Positions 47,813-57,160 of a stretch of 64,000 nucleotides of DNA are shown here, one piece after another. Within the stretch, counting starts at the first letter, position 1. Each line of letters opens with the position of its first letter. This DNA comes from an uncultured Tenacibaculum sp. (GTDB lineage: Bacteria > Bacteroidota > Bacteroidia > Flavobacteriales > Flavobacteriaceae), in assembly GCF_947499065.1 (NCBI RefSeq), contig NZ_CANMMT010000003.1, positions 1 through 64,000 on the forward strand, read 5' to 3'. The notes below the pieces were generated by a model, which did no database searches, was not told the origin of the DNA, and saw only the letters and a program-made list of their open reading frames with translations. The translations under genes and the position numbers were made by a program.

Positions 47813-49786
47813 ATGAGAATTAGACGAGTTTCAGATTGGTTACCTACTACAAATAAGGAGGTTAAGTTAAGAGGATGGGAAGAATTAGATGTAATTCTTT
47901 TTAGTGGAGATGCATATGTAGATCATCCATCATTTGGTCCTGCAGTAATTGGACGTATATTAGAGAGTTACGGGTTAAAGGTAGCAATTGTACCACAACC
48001 TAGTGTTCACGATAATTTACAAGATTTTGAAAAATTAGGAGTTCCTAGATTATTTTTCGCAGTTACTGGAGGATGTATGGATCCAATGGTTAGTAATTAT
48101 ACCGCTAGTAAACGTAGAAGAGATAAAGATGCATATACTCCAAATGGAGATAAAGGTTTTAGACCTGATTATGCTACTTCTGTATATTCTAAAATTTTAA
48201 AAGAAAAGTTTCCTGATGTGCCTGTATTGATTGGAGGTATAGAAGCTTCGTTACGTCGTGTAACTCATTATGACTACTGGTCTGATAAATTATTACCAAC
48301 TATTTTAGAAACTTCTAAAGCTGATATGTTGGTGTATGGAATGGGGGAGCAGCCTTTGCGTGAAATAGTAGAGCTATTACAAAAAGGAGTACCGTTTTCT
48401 AGTTTAAGAACTATTAAACAAACAGCTGTTCTTATTGAAGAAGGAGAGAAAATACCAAAAAATAAGAATTGGAAAGATGTTGAGATAAATTCTCATGAGC
48501 TTTGTTTGAAAGATAAAAAGGCATATGCTTCTAACTTTAAAGTAATAGAACAGGAGTCTAATAAATTATATGCACGTCGTATTTTTCAACAAGTTGGAGA
48601 TAAAAAGCTGATGATTAATCCGCCATATCCAACAATGACTGAAGAAGAAATTGATGCTTCTTTCGACTTGCCATTTACTCGTTTACCACATCCAAAGTAT
48701 AATAAACGTGGACCTATTCCTGCGTTTGAAATGATTAAGTTTTCTATAAATATTCACCGAGGGTGTTTTGGAGGATGTAGTTTTTGTACTATTTCTGCAC
48801 ATCAAGGAAAGTTTATAGCAAGTAGAAGTCAGGAATCTGTATTAAAAGAAGTAGATGCAGTTACTAAGATGGACGATTTTAAAGGTTATTTATCTGATAT
48901 TGGTGGACCTTCTGCAAATATGTATAAAATGAAAGGTAAAATACAGTCTATTTGTGACAAGTGTGTAGCACCGTCTTGTATTTCACCAGTTATATGTAGT
49001 AATTTAGATACTTCACATAAACCATTAACAAAATTATATCAGGCGGTAGATGCACATCCAAAAGTGAAAAAATCATTTATTGGAAGTGGTATTCGACATG
49101 ATATGTTAGTGCCTGAGTTTAATAAAAATGCAGATCCGAAAGAGTTAGATGCTTATACGGAAGAGGTAATGACAAACCATGTTTCTGGACGTTTAAAAGT
49201 AGCTCCTGAACATACCTCTGACCCTGTTTTAAAATTAATGCGTAAACCATCATTTAAATATTTCCATTTATTTAAAAATAGGTTCGACCGTATTAACATA
49301 AAGAAGCGATTAAAACTTCAATTAATACCTTATTTCATATCTAGTCACCCAGCATGTGAAGCTGAAGATATGGCAAATTTAGCTGCAGAAACCAAAGATA
49401 TGGGATTCCAGTTAGAACAAGTACAAGGGTTTACTCCAACTCCTATGACAGTTGCTACGGTAATTTATTATAGTGGATATCACCCATATACTTTAAAAGA
49501 AGTAAATACCCCTAAAACAAAAAAGGAGAAAGAAGATCAACACAAGTTTTTCTTTTGGTATAAAAAAGAAAATCGTAAGTGGATTAAAGATACTTTAACT
49601 AAGGTTGGACGTAATGATTTATTGAAAAAATTATTGCCGGAGGATACTTCTTGGAGAAAAAATAAAGCAGGAAAAACTAGAAATACCTTTGATGATGCTG
49701 TCACCACTTTTAATCCTAAGTCTAGAAACTCTAGAAATAAATCGAAAGGAAATAAAGGTAAGGGCTTTAAAAAGAAAAGAAGGTAG
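47813..49786 (+). CDS. YgiQ family radical SAM protein
   Basis: N-terminal cobalamin-binding-like region (DVILFSGDAYVDHPSFGPAVIGRILE split near 30-60), then the radical SAM cluster motif RGCFGGCSFCTISAHQG (about 318-334), AFEMIKFSINIHRG, and VAPEHTSDPVLKLMRKP (about 463-479). The tail is rich in K, R, S and N. 657 residues is typical. Function of YgiQ proteins is not established. Starts within a few bases of its expected transcription start. Confidence 0.93.
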   Translation: MRIRRVSDWLPTTNKEVKLRGWEELDVILFSGDAYVDHPSFGPAVIGRILESYGLKVAIVPQPSVHDNLQDFEKLGVPRLFFAVTGGCMDPMVSNYTASKRRRDKDAYTPNGDKGFRPDYATSVYSKILKEKFPDVPVLIGGIEASLRRVTHYDYWSDKLLPTILETSKADMLVYGMGEQPLREIVELLQKGVPFSSLRTIKQTAVLIEEGEKIPKNKNWKDVEINSHELCLKDKKAYASNFKVIEQESNKLYARRIFQQVGDKKLMINPPYPTMTEEEIDASFDLPFTRLPHPKYNKRGPIPAFEMIKFSINIHRGCFGGCSFCTISAHQGKFIASRSQESVLKEVDAVTKMDDFKGYLSDIGGPSANMYKMKGKIQSICDKCVAPSCISPVICSNLDTSHKPLTKLYQAVDAHPKVKKSFIGSGIRHDMLVPEFNKNADPKELDAYTEEVMTNHVSGRLKVAPEHTSDPVLKLMRKPSFKYFHLFKNRFDRINIKKRLKLQLIPYFISSHPACEAEDMANLAAETKDMGFQLEQVQGFTPTPMTVATVIYYSGYHPYTLKEVNTPKTKKEKEDQHKFFFWYKKENRKWIKDTLTKVGRNDLLKKLLPEDTSWRKNKAGKTRNTFDDAVTTFNPKSRNSRNKSKGNKGKGFKKKRR

Positions 49787-49848
49787 ATAATTGATATTAT
49801 AGATTTTTATAACAAGCTTTAAACAACTATATTTAGAGCAAATTTGTT

Positions 49849-51264
49849 ATGAAAATGAGATATGTTTTACTTTGCTTTTTATTAATTTCTAGTGTTACTT
49901 TTAGTCAAGAAATAAATAAAACTGATTCCAAACCTTGGATTCTAAATCAACTTTTAAGTCAAGGACTTTCAGCGCAGAAAGAAGGCAAGCATGAAAGAGC
50001 TATTAATGATTTTACCACTGCTTTAAAAATACCAGAACTTAAAAATATTTATCCCAAAGAGTATGCAGATTTTTTAGAAGGTTACGCTGTAAGTAGTTTA
50101 GATTTAGGGAAAACTAAAGGTCTTTTAAAAAAGTATAAGGAAGTTTTAAATATTAGAGAAAGGCTTAATGATGCTAGGAAATTAAGTTCTACACATTTAA
50201 ATATCAGCAATTATTATCTAAAAACAAAAAACTATAGTTTAGCTAATAAACATGCAAAGAAAGCTTTTGACTATGCAGTTAATTTAGAGGATATTGATTT
50301 TAAGTTAAAAGTTTTAGAATCAGTTTTAAATTTTAATTTAAACAAAGAATTAAAAGAATATTTTAAAAAATATATCAACTTAAAAGAAGAGTTGATAAAA
50401 AAAAATAATGAAGTAGTAAATAAGGCTAATAGATATAACTATTTAAACACTGTAAAAGAGAAAGAGAATTCTATTCTACAAACAGAAAAATTAAACATAC
50501 AAAAAGAAGTCTCTAATCAGAAAAAGAAAGGATTATATATTGTTCTAGTTAGTTTTTTAATTATAGTTACAATTGTTGTTTTTTGGATTTTACAACGAAA
50601 AAAAATGTTGTACAGAAACCTTTTAAACGAAGCTAGGGTTAAATATCAAGAACGTGATAGAATATCGAAAGAATTACATGATGGTGTTTTAAGTAAGCTT
50701 TTTGGTATTCGTTTTAATTTAGGTTTTTTTGCCATTAGAGGAGATTTAATGGAGTTAAATAAGTACCAATATTATTTGAATGAGTTACAATTTATAGAAA
50801 AAGAAATTAGAGAAGTATCACATAAGTTGAGTTATAATGTTAGTCAAAAATTCGATTTACTATTAAATGAATTACTTGAAGAGAAAAGTAATATTGGAGG
50901 GTTTAAATATAAATCTCGAATATCTTCAGAAGTTCTTTGGGAAGAAGTAGATGAAAAAATCAAAATAAATATCTATAGAATATTTCAAGAATTATTACAC
51001 AATATTGTTAAACATTCTAAAGCAAATTTTGTTGAGTTATTAATAAATTTAGAAGACAATTCTCTAATAATGAAGGTTAGGGATAATGGTATAGGTATTG
51101 AAAAAGATAAACAAGAAAAAGGAATAGGAATATTAAATATTAAATCAAGAGTTAAAAAAATAAACGGAAGTTTTCAATTGGAATCTAAGGATAAAAAAGG
51201 AGTCTCAATATTTATAAAAATTCCGTTGAAAAGTGATTTTAAAGCTTCTTTATTACAAAAATAA
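49849..51264 (+). CDS. TPR-containing DegS/NarX-type sensor histidine kinase
   Basis: Signal-like N-terminus, TPR helices (about 28-120), a coiled region, one TM helix (about 227-247), then HisKA_3 (ERDRISKELHDGVLSKLFGIR, phospho-His near 275) and a HATPase domain with ELLHNIVKHSKA and DNGIGI, GIGILNIKSR. Such kinases pair with receivers carrying LuxR HTH domains. The next gene is a LuxR-type regulator but has a PAS domain and no receiver, so the partner is not obvious. Confidence 0.9.
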   Translation: MKMRYVLLCFLLISSVTFSQEINKTDSKPWILNQLLSQGLSAQKEGKHERAINDFTTALKIPELKNIYPKEYADFLEGYAVSSLDLGKTKGLLKKYKEVLNIRERLNDARKLSSTHLNISNYYLKTKNYSLANKHAKKAFDYAVNLEDIDFKLKVLESVLNFNLNKELKEYFKKYINLKEELIKKNNEVVNKANRYNYLNTVKEKENSILQTEKLNIQKEVSNQKKKGLYIVLVSFLIIVTIVVFWILQRKKMLYRNLLNEARVKYQERDRISKELHDGVLSKLFGIRFNLGFFAIRGDLMELNKYQYYLNELQFIEKEIREVSHKLSYNVSQKFDLLLNELLEEKSNIGGFKYKSRISSEVLWEEVDEKIKINIYRIFQELLHNIVKHSKANFVELLINLEDNSLIMKVRDNGIGIEKDKQEKGIGILNIKSRVKKINGSFQLESKDKKGVSIFIKIPLKSDFKASLLQK

Positions 51265-51291
51265 AGGTTGGAGTTTTACCCAACCTTTTTT
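51263..51291 (+). terminator. Terminator of TPR histidine kinase
   Basis: AAAGGTTGG / CCAACCTTT stem with 8-nt loop, then T run; it shares the GGTTGG/CCAACC core with the terminator after the next gene. Confidence 0.88.
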
Positions 51292-51567
51292 GCAAGCAAC
51301 TTCCCCGAGTTTTACGATCATAGCTTAGGATACTTTATTATTAAATAATTATCTAAATATTTTAGTGTATAATATTTTTTTCTATTTAATTAATAATGGT
51401 CGTCGGTTAGAATTCCTATTACCAAAAACAAAGATTAATTAGATTAAAAAAAATGTATAGTGAGCAACTGAATGATACTTACTATCAGTTGAAATATAAT
51501 TATTATCATAATATTGAGCATCTATAGATACAAAGTTACTAGAGAGCATACTTTTAAATATTACACT
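51292..51567 (+). other. Unexplained leader region before the PAS-LuxR gene
   Basis: 276 bp (381 bp between genes) without a recognised gene. It holds a 24-codon open frame at 51453-51527 (ATG to TAG) with six Tyr codons, preceded by an A-rich stretch like many flavobacterial starts. No match to the TAnnTTTG promoter is clear. It ends in the two alternative hairpins listed next. Confidence 0.4.
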
Positions 51568-51645
51568 TAAGAGTAGTTTTTATTGAGTTATCATTTATAT
51601 GTATATTTTTTTTAATTTAAAACTACTCTTACGGGTAGTTTTTTA
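51568..51645 (+). promoter_or_regulatory. Putative attenuator with mutually exclusive hairpins
   Basis: AAAACTAC at 51619-51626 can pair with GTAGTTTT at 51635-51642 (8 bp, loop TCTTACGG, then T run: terminator-like), or as part of AAAACTACTCTTA (51619-51631) with TAAGAGTAGTTTT (51568-51580), a perfect 13-bp stem. Both choices use the same bases, the classic shape of an attenuator. The gene's ATG (51646) follows 3 nt after the T run. Confidence 0.5.
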
Positions 51646-52443
51646 ATGTTATATTTAGAGTCTATTAAAGTGTATAATTTTCCAATGACTAATCTTAATT
51701 CTTTTTTTAGCTCTAGAAACACTATTAACGAGTTAAAGGAAAACGAAATCAATCAGACTAGTAATTATATAGAGGCTATCAAAGCTTTTTCTAGAACTAC
51801 TTATAGTAGTCTTTATATTATTGATTACAATAAGAAAGGGTTTGATTATGTTTCAGATAATCCCCTTTTTTTATGTGGACATACCCCAGAAGAAGTAAAA
51901 GAAATGGGATATGAATTTTATTTTAAATATGTTCCAGCTAAGGATTTAGAATTATTATTAAAAATAAACACAATTGGTTTTGATCTTTATGAAACAAAGC
52001 CAATTGAAGAGCGTAAAGAGTATACTATATCTTATGATTTTCTTTTAAAAAACAATGAGGGAAAACCTATTTTAATCAATCAAAAACTTACTCCAATATT
52101 TTTGAATGAAGAAGGTAAAGTCTGGAAAGCACTTTGTGTTGTTTCTTTATCTACAAAATCGAATTCTGGTAATATCATTGTCTATAAAAATGGAAGTAAT
52201 ATTACTTATGAATATGATTTAATTGATAATCATTGGAAAACTCTAGAAAAAGTTAAGTTAACTGACAGAGAAAAAGAAATTATACAATATTCTATTAGAG
52301 GGTATGCAATAAAAGAAATTGCAGAAAAAATATTTGTATCATCAGATACGGTAAAGTTTCATAGAAAAAAACTTTTTGAAAAGTTAGATGTAGCTAATAT
52401 AAGTGAAGCAATAAGATATGTTACCAATAACAAATTAATCTAA
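51646..52443 (+). CDS. PAS domain LuxR-type transcriptional regulator
   Basis: Residues about 40-170 form a PAS fold (SSLYIIDYNKKGFDYVSDNPLFL ... YDFLLKNNEGKPILINQKLTPIFLNEEGKVW), and 205-265 a LuxR HTH (LTDREKEIIQYSIRGYAIKEIAEKIFVSSDTVKFHRKKLFEKLDVAN split). There is no receiver domain, so the signal probably enters through PAS. ATG at 51646 is used; an in-frame ATG at 51685 is a possible alternative that would place the leader hairpin farther upstream. Confidence 0.85.
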   Translation: MLYLESIKVYNFPMTNLNSFFSSRNTINELKENEINQTSNYIEAIKAFSRTTYSSLYIIDYNKKGFDYVSDNPLFLCGHTPEEVKEMGYEFYFKYVPAKDLELLLKINTIGFDLYETKPIEERKEYTISYDFLLKNNEGKPILINQKLTPIFLNEEGKVWKALCVVSLSTKSNSGNIIVYKNGSNITYEYDLIDNHWKTLEKVKLTDREKEIIQYSIRGYAIKEIAEKIFVSSDTVKFHRKKLFEKLDVANISEAIRYVTNNKLI

Positions 52444-52463
52444 ATTATAAAGTATTATAAGGT

Positions 52464-52493
52464 AAAAAGGTTGGAAAATTTTCCAACCTTTTT
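52464..52493. terminator. Bidirectional terminator between LuxR gene and nadV
   Basis: 30-bp perfect palindrome: AAAAAGGTTGG arm, AAAATTTT centre, then CCAACCTTTTT. Confidence 0.92.
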
Positions 52494-52497
52494 AATG

Positions 52498-53973
52498 TTA
52501 TATAGGCAATAATTCATTTGTGAAATTTTGTACTCTTTCTCTAATATTACTTAACTTTTCATCAATAATTAATTCTCCATCTCTAAAAACTTCGCTTAAT
52601 TCTCCTTGTTGTTCTTCTTCCCAAGTTACTTGGTCGTATAATTTATATTCACCGTCTTCTAAAGTTATTTTTAATAAACCTTTGGCAGATTTTTTAGTAC
52701 CATCATCAGTAATTGGGTCTTTAAAAATCTCTCTACCTATTCCGTCAACTTCCCCATAAGTAGCTTTCATTGCAAATCCAAAAGTATCTCTAGTATTGTA
52801 TTGGTATGTAAAAGAACCAATTCCTAATACTACGTTGGTAGAAGCAAAGCCTTTTTGTTTTAAACGTTCACAAATTTGAGTAGCTCTTTCAATAGTTATA
52901 CTGTCTCCGTAAATAGCTCCAATATGGCTGTCTAATTCTTTATATCCTTTTTCGTTAGTTATACCACCAAAAGTTTCCCAAAGTAGCTCTATAACGCCTT
53001 TTTGTTCTTCTTTAGTTTTTCCGTTCGGATTTCCACAAATAATATCAACAGGATCTCCACTATCTGGTCTTATTACAACTTTTCCATCACGAGCAAGTAC
53101 TTCTTCTTTTAAGTTTGGTAAATATTCAGTAAGAACCTTCCATAGGTCCCAAGTATCAGAAACTATTGAAACAATTCCATTTGGATATACATCAGTAATT
53201 AGTCGTTTAAAGGTTTCTTGTTCTCCATCATTTGTTCCCATGCACATTACAGAGTGTTCTGTAGCAGCAACGGTACCTCCAATTAATTCTTTGTCAGCAT
53301 TAGCATTGTAATAAGTTTCTAAGAAGTCTATAGCAGGAATGGTATCGGTTCCAGTAAAACTAAGTAAATGACCAGCTGCACTTAATTCAGCAGCTTCTAA
53401 TCCAGCCATACCTCTCATAGAAAAATCATGACCTTGCCAGTCTACAAATTCAGGAGTTGAAGAAGTTTCCTGTGCATATTGATCTAAAATTTTTCTGTAT
53501 TGTTTGGCAATTGTTGCAGAGTTACATGGTAACCAGACTGTGGTAGATAAAAGTGTTTCAAAATAATTGGTTAACCAAAAAAAGTCTGGTAAGGTATTGT
53601 ACATGGTAAACATTGGTACTCTTATTGGTACTTCTGTACCTTCAGGTAATGCTTTTATAACCATTGGGATGTAGCCTAAATCGTGCAGGTTTTCAATATG
53701 TTTAATACCTACTTGGTTTTCTCCTAAATAGTTATTGATGCGTCTGCTATATTGTTTACAAACTTCTTCTTTAGGCTTATTGAAAAAATTTGTTTGAAAG
53801 TCTTGAAGAATATATTTTTTGATGAAGTATTGTAGACCAAAGAAAACTACTTTTTCAATCCCATTGATTCTACTTTTTCGAGGTGTCCAGTTTGAATATA
53901 CTAGTGTTGTTTGATTAGGATATTGCCTTCTGTGATCTACTTTATAACCGTCTGTATATAATAATGGATTCAT
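52498..53973 (-). CDS. nadV: Nicotinamide phosphoribosyltransferase-type enzyme
   Basis: Makes NMN from nicotinamide and PRPP in NAD salvage. Residues that match human NAMPT positions are present: the DFSMRG block (Phe193, Arg196), GTDT (Asp219, which favours nicotinamide over nicotinate), AATEHSVM (His247) and VIRPDSGDPVDI (Arg311 region). Start is the ATG at 53973; an in-frame TTG at 53997 lies inside the operator. It is separated from the upstream phosphatase gene by a strong promoter-operator (53981-54015) and is therefore its own NrtR-controlled unit at the end of the ADP-ribose operon. Namat enzymes of phage NAD-restoring pathways belong to the same fold and would look like this. Confidence 0.93.
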   Translation of the reverse strand: MNPLLYTDGYKVDHRRQYPNQTTLVYSNWTPRKSRINGIEKVVFFGLQYFIKKYILQDFQTNFFNKPKEEVCKQYSRRINNYLGENQVGIKHIENLHDLGYIPMVIKALPEGTEVPIRVPMFTMYNTLPDFFWLTNYFETLLSTTVWLPCNSATIAKQYRKILDQYAQETSSTPEFVDWQGHDFSMRGMAGLEAAELSAAGHLLSFTGTDTIPAIDFLETYYNANADKELIGGTVAATEHSVMCMGTNDGEQETFKRLITDVYPNGIVSIVSDTWDLWKVLTEYLPNLKEEVLARDGKVVIRPDSGDPVDIICGNPNGKTKEEQKGVIELLWETFGGITNEKGYKELDSHIGAIYGDSITIERATQICERLKQKGFASTNVVLGIGSFTYQYNTRDTFGFAMKATYGEVDGIGREIFKDPITDDGTKKSAKGLLKITLEDGEYKLYDQVTWEEEQQGELSEVFRDGELIIDEKLSNIRERVQNFTNELLPI

Positions 53974-53980
53974 AGTAAAT

Positions 53981-54025
53981 AATTTAATTTGCGTCAAAAT
54001 TACGCAAATTAAATTATTCCTGCAA
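53981..54025 (-). promoter_or_regulatory. NrtR operator 1 and promoter of nadV
   Basis: A perfect palindrome with 14-bp arms (53981-53994 and 54002-54015) and 7-nt spacer; the core is TTTGCGT-N7-ACGCAAA (53988-54008). The minus-strand -7 element TAATTTTG (54002-53995) lies inside the spacer and a TTG (54025-54023) 20 bp upstream completes a promoter. A protein bound here would block RNA polymerase. Confidence 0.85.
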
Positions 54026-54029
54026 AATT

Positions 54030-54761
54030 TTAAGATTTATTTCTTCCAATTTCATCAGGATATAAATCTTTTACGGGTTGACTTTGCCAAAATTCTTTGG
54101 TGTCAATATCCATAATTGTTAGAGCACCTGTAAATGCAGCACCTGTATCTAAATTCCATATGTTAATAGCATTTATTGGAAGTGTACTACTATAACGAGT
54201 TGTAGGTGTATGTCCAATGAATATTTCGTTGTAATGTTTTAACCTATTTGGATATAATTCTGAATTTTTTTCTATTCTTTTATCCATTGTTATAGCCATT
54301 TCCCATAATGTTCTATCAAAATAATAGTTCATTTTGAAGGTTTCTTTTTCTATACCATGCATAGAAGTAAATCCAGCATGAACAAATAATCTGTTTTTAG
54401 TATCTAAATAATACGGAAGCATTTGCTGAAAAAAAGTTATATGTTTTTGCTTTTCTTCTTCTGAAAAATGCAAATAACTTTCTTTTGTTTCATTGCCTCC
54501 GTGCATTTCCCAAACGGCTTCACCTTTTCCTGTTCTTAACCAATCTTCACACCATAAATCGTGATTTCCTTTTACAAATAGACATTGATGCGTTTTTGAT
54601 AGTTCTATTAAAAATTCAATTACCTGAGCAGATTCACTCCAGCCATCAACATAATCTCCTAAGAAAATTAAAGTATCTTCAGTAGTTACATTGGCTTTAA
54701 CTAGTACTTGTTGCAAAGCTTTTAATCCGCCATGAATATCTCCTATTGCAAGTGTTCTCAT
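54030..54761 (-). CDS. PPP-type metallophosphatase (serine/threonine or Ap4A-like)
   Basis: Metal-binding motifs in order: GDIHGG (Asp8, His10), FLGDYVDGW (residues 34-42), KGNHDLW (64-70), and a later HAGFTS and IGHTPTT. 243 residues fit PrpE/ApaH/bacterial PPP phosphatases. It is the last gene of the seven-gene operon; its ATG adjoins the stop of the 2OG-oxygenase gene. In this context a phosphate on ADP-ribose, RNA or protein is a plausible substrate (inference). Confidence 0.9.
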   Translation of the reverse strand: MRTLAIGDIHGGLKALQQVLVKANVTTEDTLIFLGDYVDGWSESAQVIEFLIELSKTHQCLFVKGNHDLWCEDWLRTGKGEAVWEMHGGNETKESYLHFSEEEKQKHITFFQQMLPYYLDTKNRLFVHAGFTSMHGIEKETFKMNYYFDRTLWEMAITMDKRIEKNSELYPNRLKHYNEIFIGHTPTTRYSSTLPINAINIWNLDTGAAFTGALTIMDIDTKEFWQSQPVKDLYPDEIGRNKS

Positions 54762-55310
54762 TTAAATTCTTTTATACATGATATCTGTCCTTAAAACATA
54801 TTTTACTCCCGATATGATTTCTTTTCCTTCATGTTTTAAACGATGTCTAAATACTAATGCTGTTCCTTGTTTTGGAGCAATTGTAAATAGTTTTCTAAAA
54901 TCGGTTTCACCTCCTTCAAAATTATCATTTAAGTAGATAAGGAAAGAATATAAGCTTTCTTCATTTAAATTTCTACGAAAACTACCATCAATATGCATTT
55001 TAAATCGTTGCCCTGTTGAATATTTATAAACACGGAACATTTCATTAAGCTCTAATGCTTTATAAAAACCAACTTTTTCAGGAACAAATTGTTTTAACTT
55101 ATACCAAAGGTTTTCAGCTAATTTTTGATTGAAAAAAATATGACGGTCGTTATTTCGTATGTTTTTATTCATTACCTGTTTACCATCAATAGAAATTTTA
55201 GCTTCTTCAAATGTTGTGTTTTTATACAACTCTAAATACTCTTTGCATTCATCTACTGTAAAGAAGTTTTCTATTGTGAAAATTTCAGGGTGTAACTCAA
55301 CTTTTTTCAT
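54762..55310 (-). CDS. 2-oxoglutarate/Fe(II)-dependent oxygenase
   Basis: 182 residues with the prolyl-4-hydroxylase-like core: iron ligands MHIDGSF (His106, Asp108) and the distal His in RLKHEG (His160), with Arg174 in YVLRTD as the 2-oxoglutarate anchor. FLIYLNDNFEGGETDF is the strand before the distal motif. Such enzymes hydroxylate protein side chains or demethylate nucleic acids. Directly between a macrodomain gene and the phosphatase, with no intergenic space to the latter. Confidence 0.88.
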   Translation of the reverse strand: MKKVELHPEIFTIENFFTVDECKEYLELYKNTTFEEAKISIDGKQVMNKNIRNNDRHIFFNQKLAENLWYKLKQFVPEKVGFYKALELNEMFRVYKYSTGQRFKMHIDGSFRRNLNEESLYSFLIYLNDNFEGGETDFRKLFTIAPKQGTALVFRHRLKHEGKEIISGVKYVLRTDIMYKRI

Positions 55311-55322
55311 AGTTATTTGTTT

Positions 55323-55799
55323 TTAACCAAAATCGTATACGGTAGTATGAATTTGGTTTTCTAATAATTCTTGGTTTATTAAAGGCTCTATTTTGTCCCA
55401 TGTACCACCAGCTAAACCACAACCAATTCTAGGCATATGTACAGAAGCGTTTAAATCTTTAGCTTTTGCACAAACTTTTTTTAAGCCTTTTTGTATTGCT
55501 TCATATCTAATTGGAGCATTACCGTTTTCATCTTTTCTTATCTTATGTTGTCCAATTATATTTGCTATCCAAAGATTTTTTTCAACTTGAACAAATTGAA
55601 CTTCACCTAAATCAAAATTTTTTTGCGATGTATACCATTTACGATATTCTTGTTCTGGTTCTTTCCAATGTTTAGAAATTGCCATAACAAACCCTTTTCC
55701 CCATCCTCCAATGTCATTGCATATATGTACAATAATTTTATTACCGTTTGTTTTTGGCTGTGTTGCATCTCCTTTTGTATAATGAATAATGTTATTCAT
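55323..55799 (-). CDS. Macrodomain protein, ALC1/TARG1/Poa1-like class
   Basis: 158 residues. [36 protein letters not shown] (in two parts) and [20 protein letters not shown] are the ADP-ribose loops of the class that includes TARG1 and Poa1p. Members remove ADP-ribose from glutamate or thymidine, or hydrolyse ADP-ribose-1''-phosphate. Overlaps the following MacroD-type gene start by 8 bp, so translation is coupled. Confidence 0.88.
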   Translation of the reverse strand: MNNIIHYTKGDATQPKTNGNKIIVHICNDIGGWGKGFVMAISKHWKEPEQEYRKWYTSQKNFDLGEVQFVQVEKNLWIANIIGQHKIRKDENGNAPIRYEAIQKGLKKVCAKAKDLNASVHMPRIGCGLAGGTWDKIEPLINQELLENQIHTTVYDFG

Positions 55800-56301
55800 G
55801 GTCTAACAATTTTTTATATATGTTATAATTTTCTTCATCAAAACAGACAAAGATTACTTCTTCAATTATTGGATTCTTTTTAACAGTTTCAATAGCTATC
55901 TCAGCAGCTAAAAGCTTTGGGAAACGGTAAATTCCTGTACTAATACATGGAAAAGAAATAGAAGTTAAGTCTTTTTCTTTAGCAAGTAGGATGCTGTTTT
56001 TATAACAGTTAGTTAATAATTTTTTTTCTGATTTTTGTCCTCCATTATATACTGGTCCAACGGTATGAATTACATATTTAGCAGGAAGTTTACCAGCAGT
56101 TGTAATAACCACTTCTCCTGTTTTACATTTTCCTTGTTTATTTCTTATTTGCTTACATTCTTCTAAAATAGATGAACCACCAACTCTGTGTATAGCTCCG
56201 TCAACTCCACTACCACCTAATAAACTTGAGTTTGCTGCATTTACAATAGCATCCACTTTTATTTTAGTAATATCTCCTTTTATTAATTTAATTTTCATCA
56301 T
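55792..56301 (-). CDS. Macrodomain ADP-ribose hydrolase, MacroD-type
   Basis: 169 residues starting [25 protein letters not shown] (residues 3-27), followed by [14 protein letters not shown], where Asp and His of the MacroD/YmdB catalytic loop are kept; later [12 protein letters not shown] and [14 protein letters not shown]. Family members deacetylate O-acetyl-ADP-ribose and remove mono-ADP-ribose from acidic residues. Overlaps the upstream PARG-like gene by 4 bp (ATGA). Confidence 0.92.
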   Translation of the reverse strand: MMKIKLIKGDITKIKVDAIVNAANSSLLGGSGVDGAIHRVGGSSILEECKQIRNKQGKCKTGEVVITTAGKLPAKYVIHTVGPVYNGGQKSEKKLLTNCYKNSILLAKEKDLTSISFPCISTGIYRFPKLLAAEIAIETVKKNPIIEEVIFVCFDEENYNIYKKLLDHE

Positions 56302-57137
56302 TTGACAATTTCTTTATCAAAAACGTTATTAAAAGCATTTATAAACTTTTCGTTTTTAGAATAGATAGCAAAAACAACATGTTTAAAATGGTTTTTAAAT
56401 TTACCATTTAGATGTTTATAAAATAGAGTAGCTATAGTTTTAGGATCATTTTGAAAAACTCCACATCCCCAAGCACCTAGTATTAATGTTTCATAGTTTT
56501 CTTTAGCACATATAGATAGCAATTTTTCAATTCTCAAATCCATGATGTTAGAAATAGAGCTTAACAAATGTTGTTCTTTTAATTTTATGACGCCTTTATT
56601 TACAGCTGCCGAAGTGATAAAACCACAAGTGGCATAATTTTGAATTAGGTTACCGTTTCGATCTCTAAACACAGGTATATTAGGGCTATGAATCATACTG
56701 TCTGTATAAATACATGATTTCATATTTCTATGAGTAGTGTAAAATTCAAAAGCTTTCATTTGAGAAGCATATAAAGCTGATGAAATAGCCAAACTTTCTT
56801 CTTGGGCCAAGGCACCGTTTAAAAAACCGCCTCCTGGGTTTTTAGCAGAAGCAAAATTTAGACACATTATTTTGTTTTCGCCTTTTTTTGAGAATCTTAA
56901 TATACTACTAATAGAATCTTCTTGAATAACAGTAAATTCGGTTTTAGTATTGGTTTTAAAATTGATTGTTTTTTTTAAGTCATCTAGTTCTTGTGATGTA
57001 AAATATCTAGTGTTATTTACAGCTTTTTCAATTTCTTTACTTATTGTTATTTTATTATTATTCGTATCTAAATAAAAACCTTGCTCAATTATATTAAGAG
57101 TTTCTTGAGCTTTTATTTTTCTTGTTGATTTTTTCAT
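56298..57137 (-). CDS. Microbial PARG-like protein (TIGR02452 family)
   Basis: 279 residues. [21 protein letters not shown] (near 98-118) contains GGG-X7-QEE, the catalytic signature of poly(ADP-ribose) glycohydrolases, in which the two Glu carry out hydrolysis. The N-terminal ~90 residues match the DUF2263/PARG-N region. A C-terminal ADP-ribose-binding block [14 protein letters not shown] is present. It should cleave ADP-ribose-O-linked substrates. Confidence 0.92.
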   Translation of the reverse strand: MKKSTRKIKAQETLNIIEQGFYLDTNNNKITISKEIEKAVNNTRYFTSQELDDLKKTINFKTNTKTEFTVIQEDSISSILRFSKKGENKIMCLNFASAKNPGGGFLNGALAQEESLAISSALYASQMKAFEFYTTHRNMKSCIYTDSMIHSPNIPVFRDRNGNLIQNYATCGFITSAAVNKGVIKLKEQHLLSSISNIMDLRIEKLLSICAKENYETLILGAWGCGVFQNDPKTIATLFYKHLNGKFKNHFKHVVFAIYSKNEKFINAFNNVFDKEIVK

Positions 57138-57160
57138 AGCAATCTTAATTTTTTGAGAAT

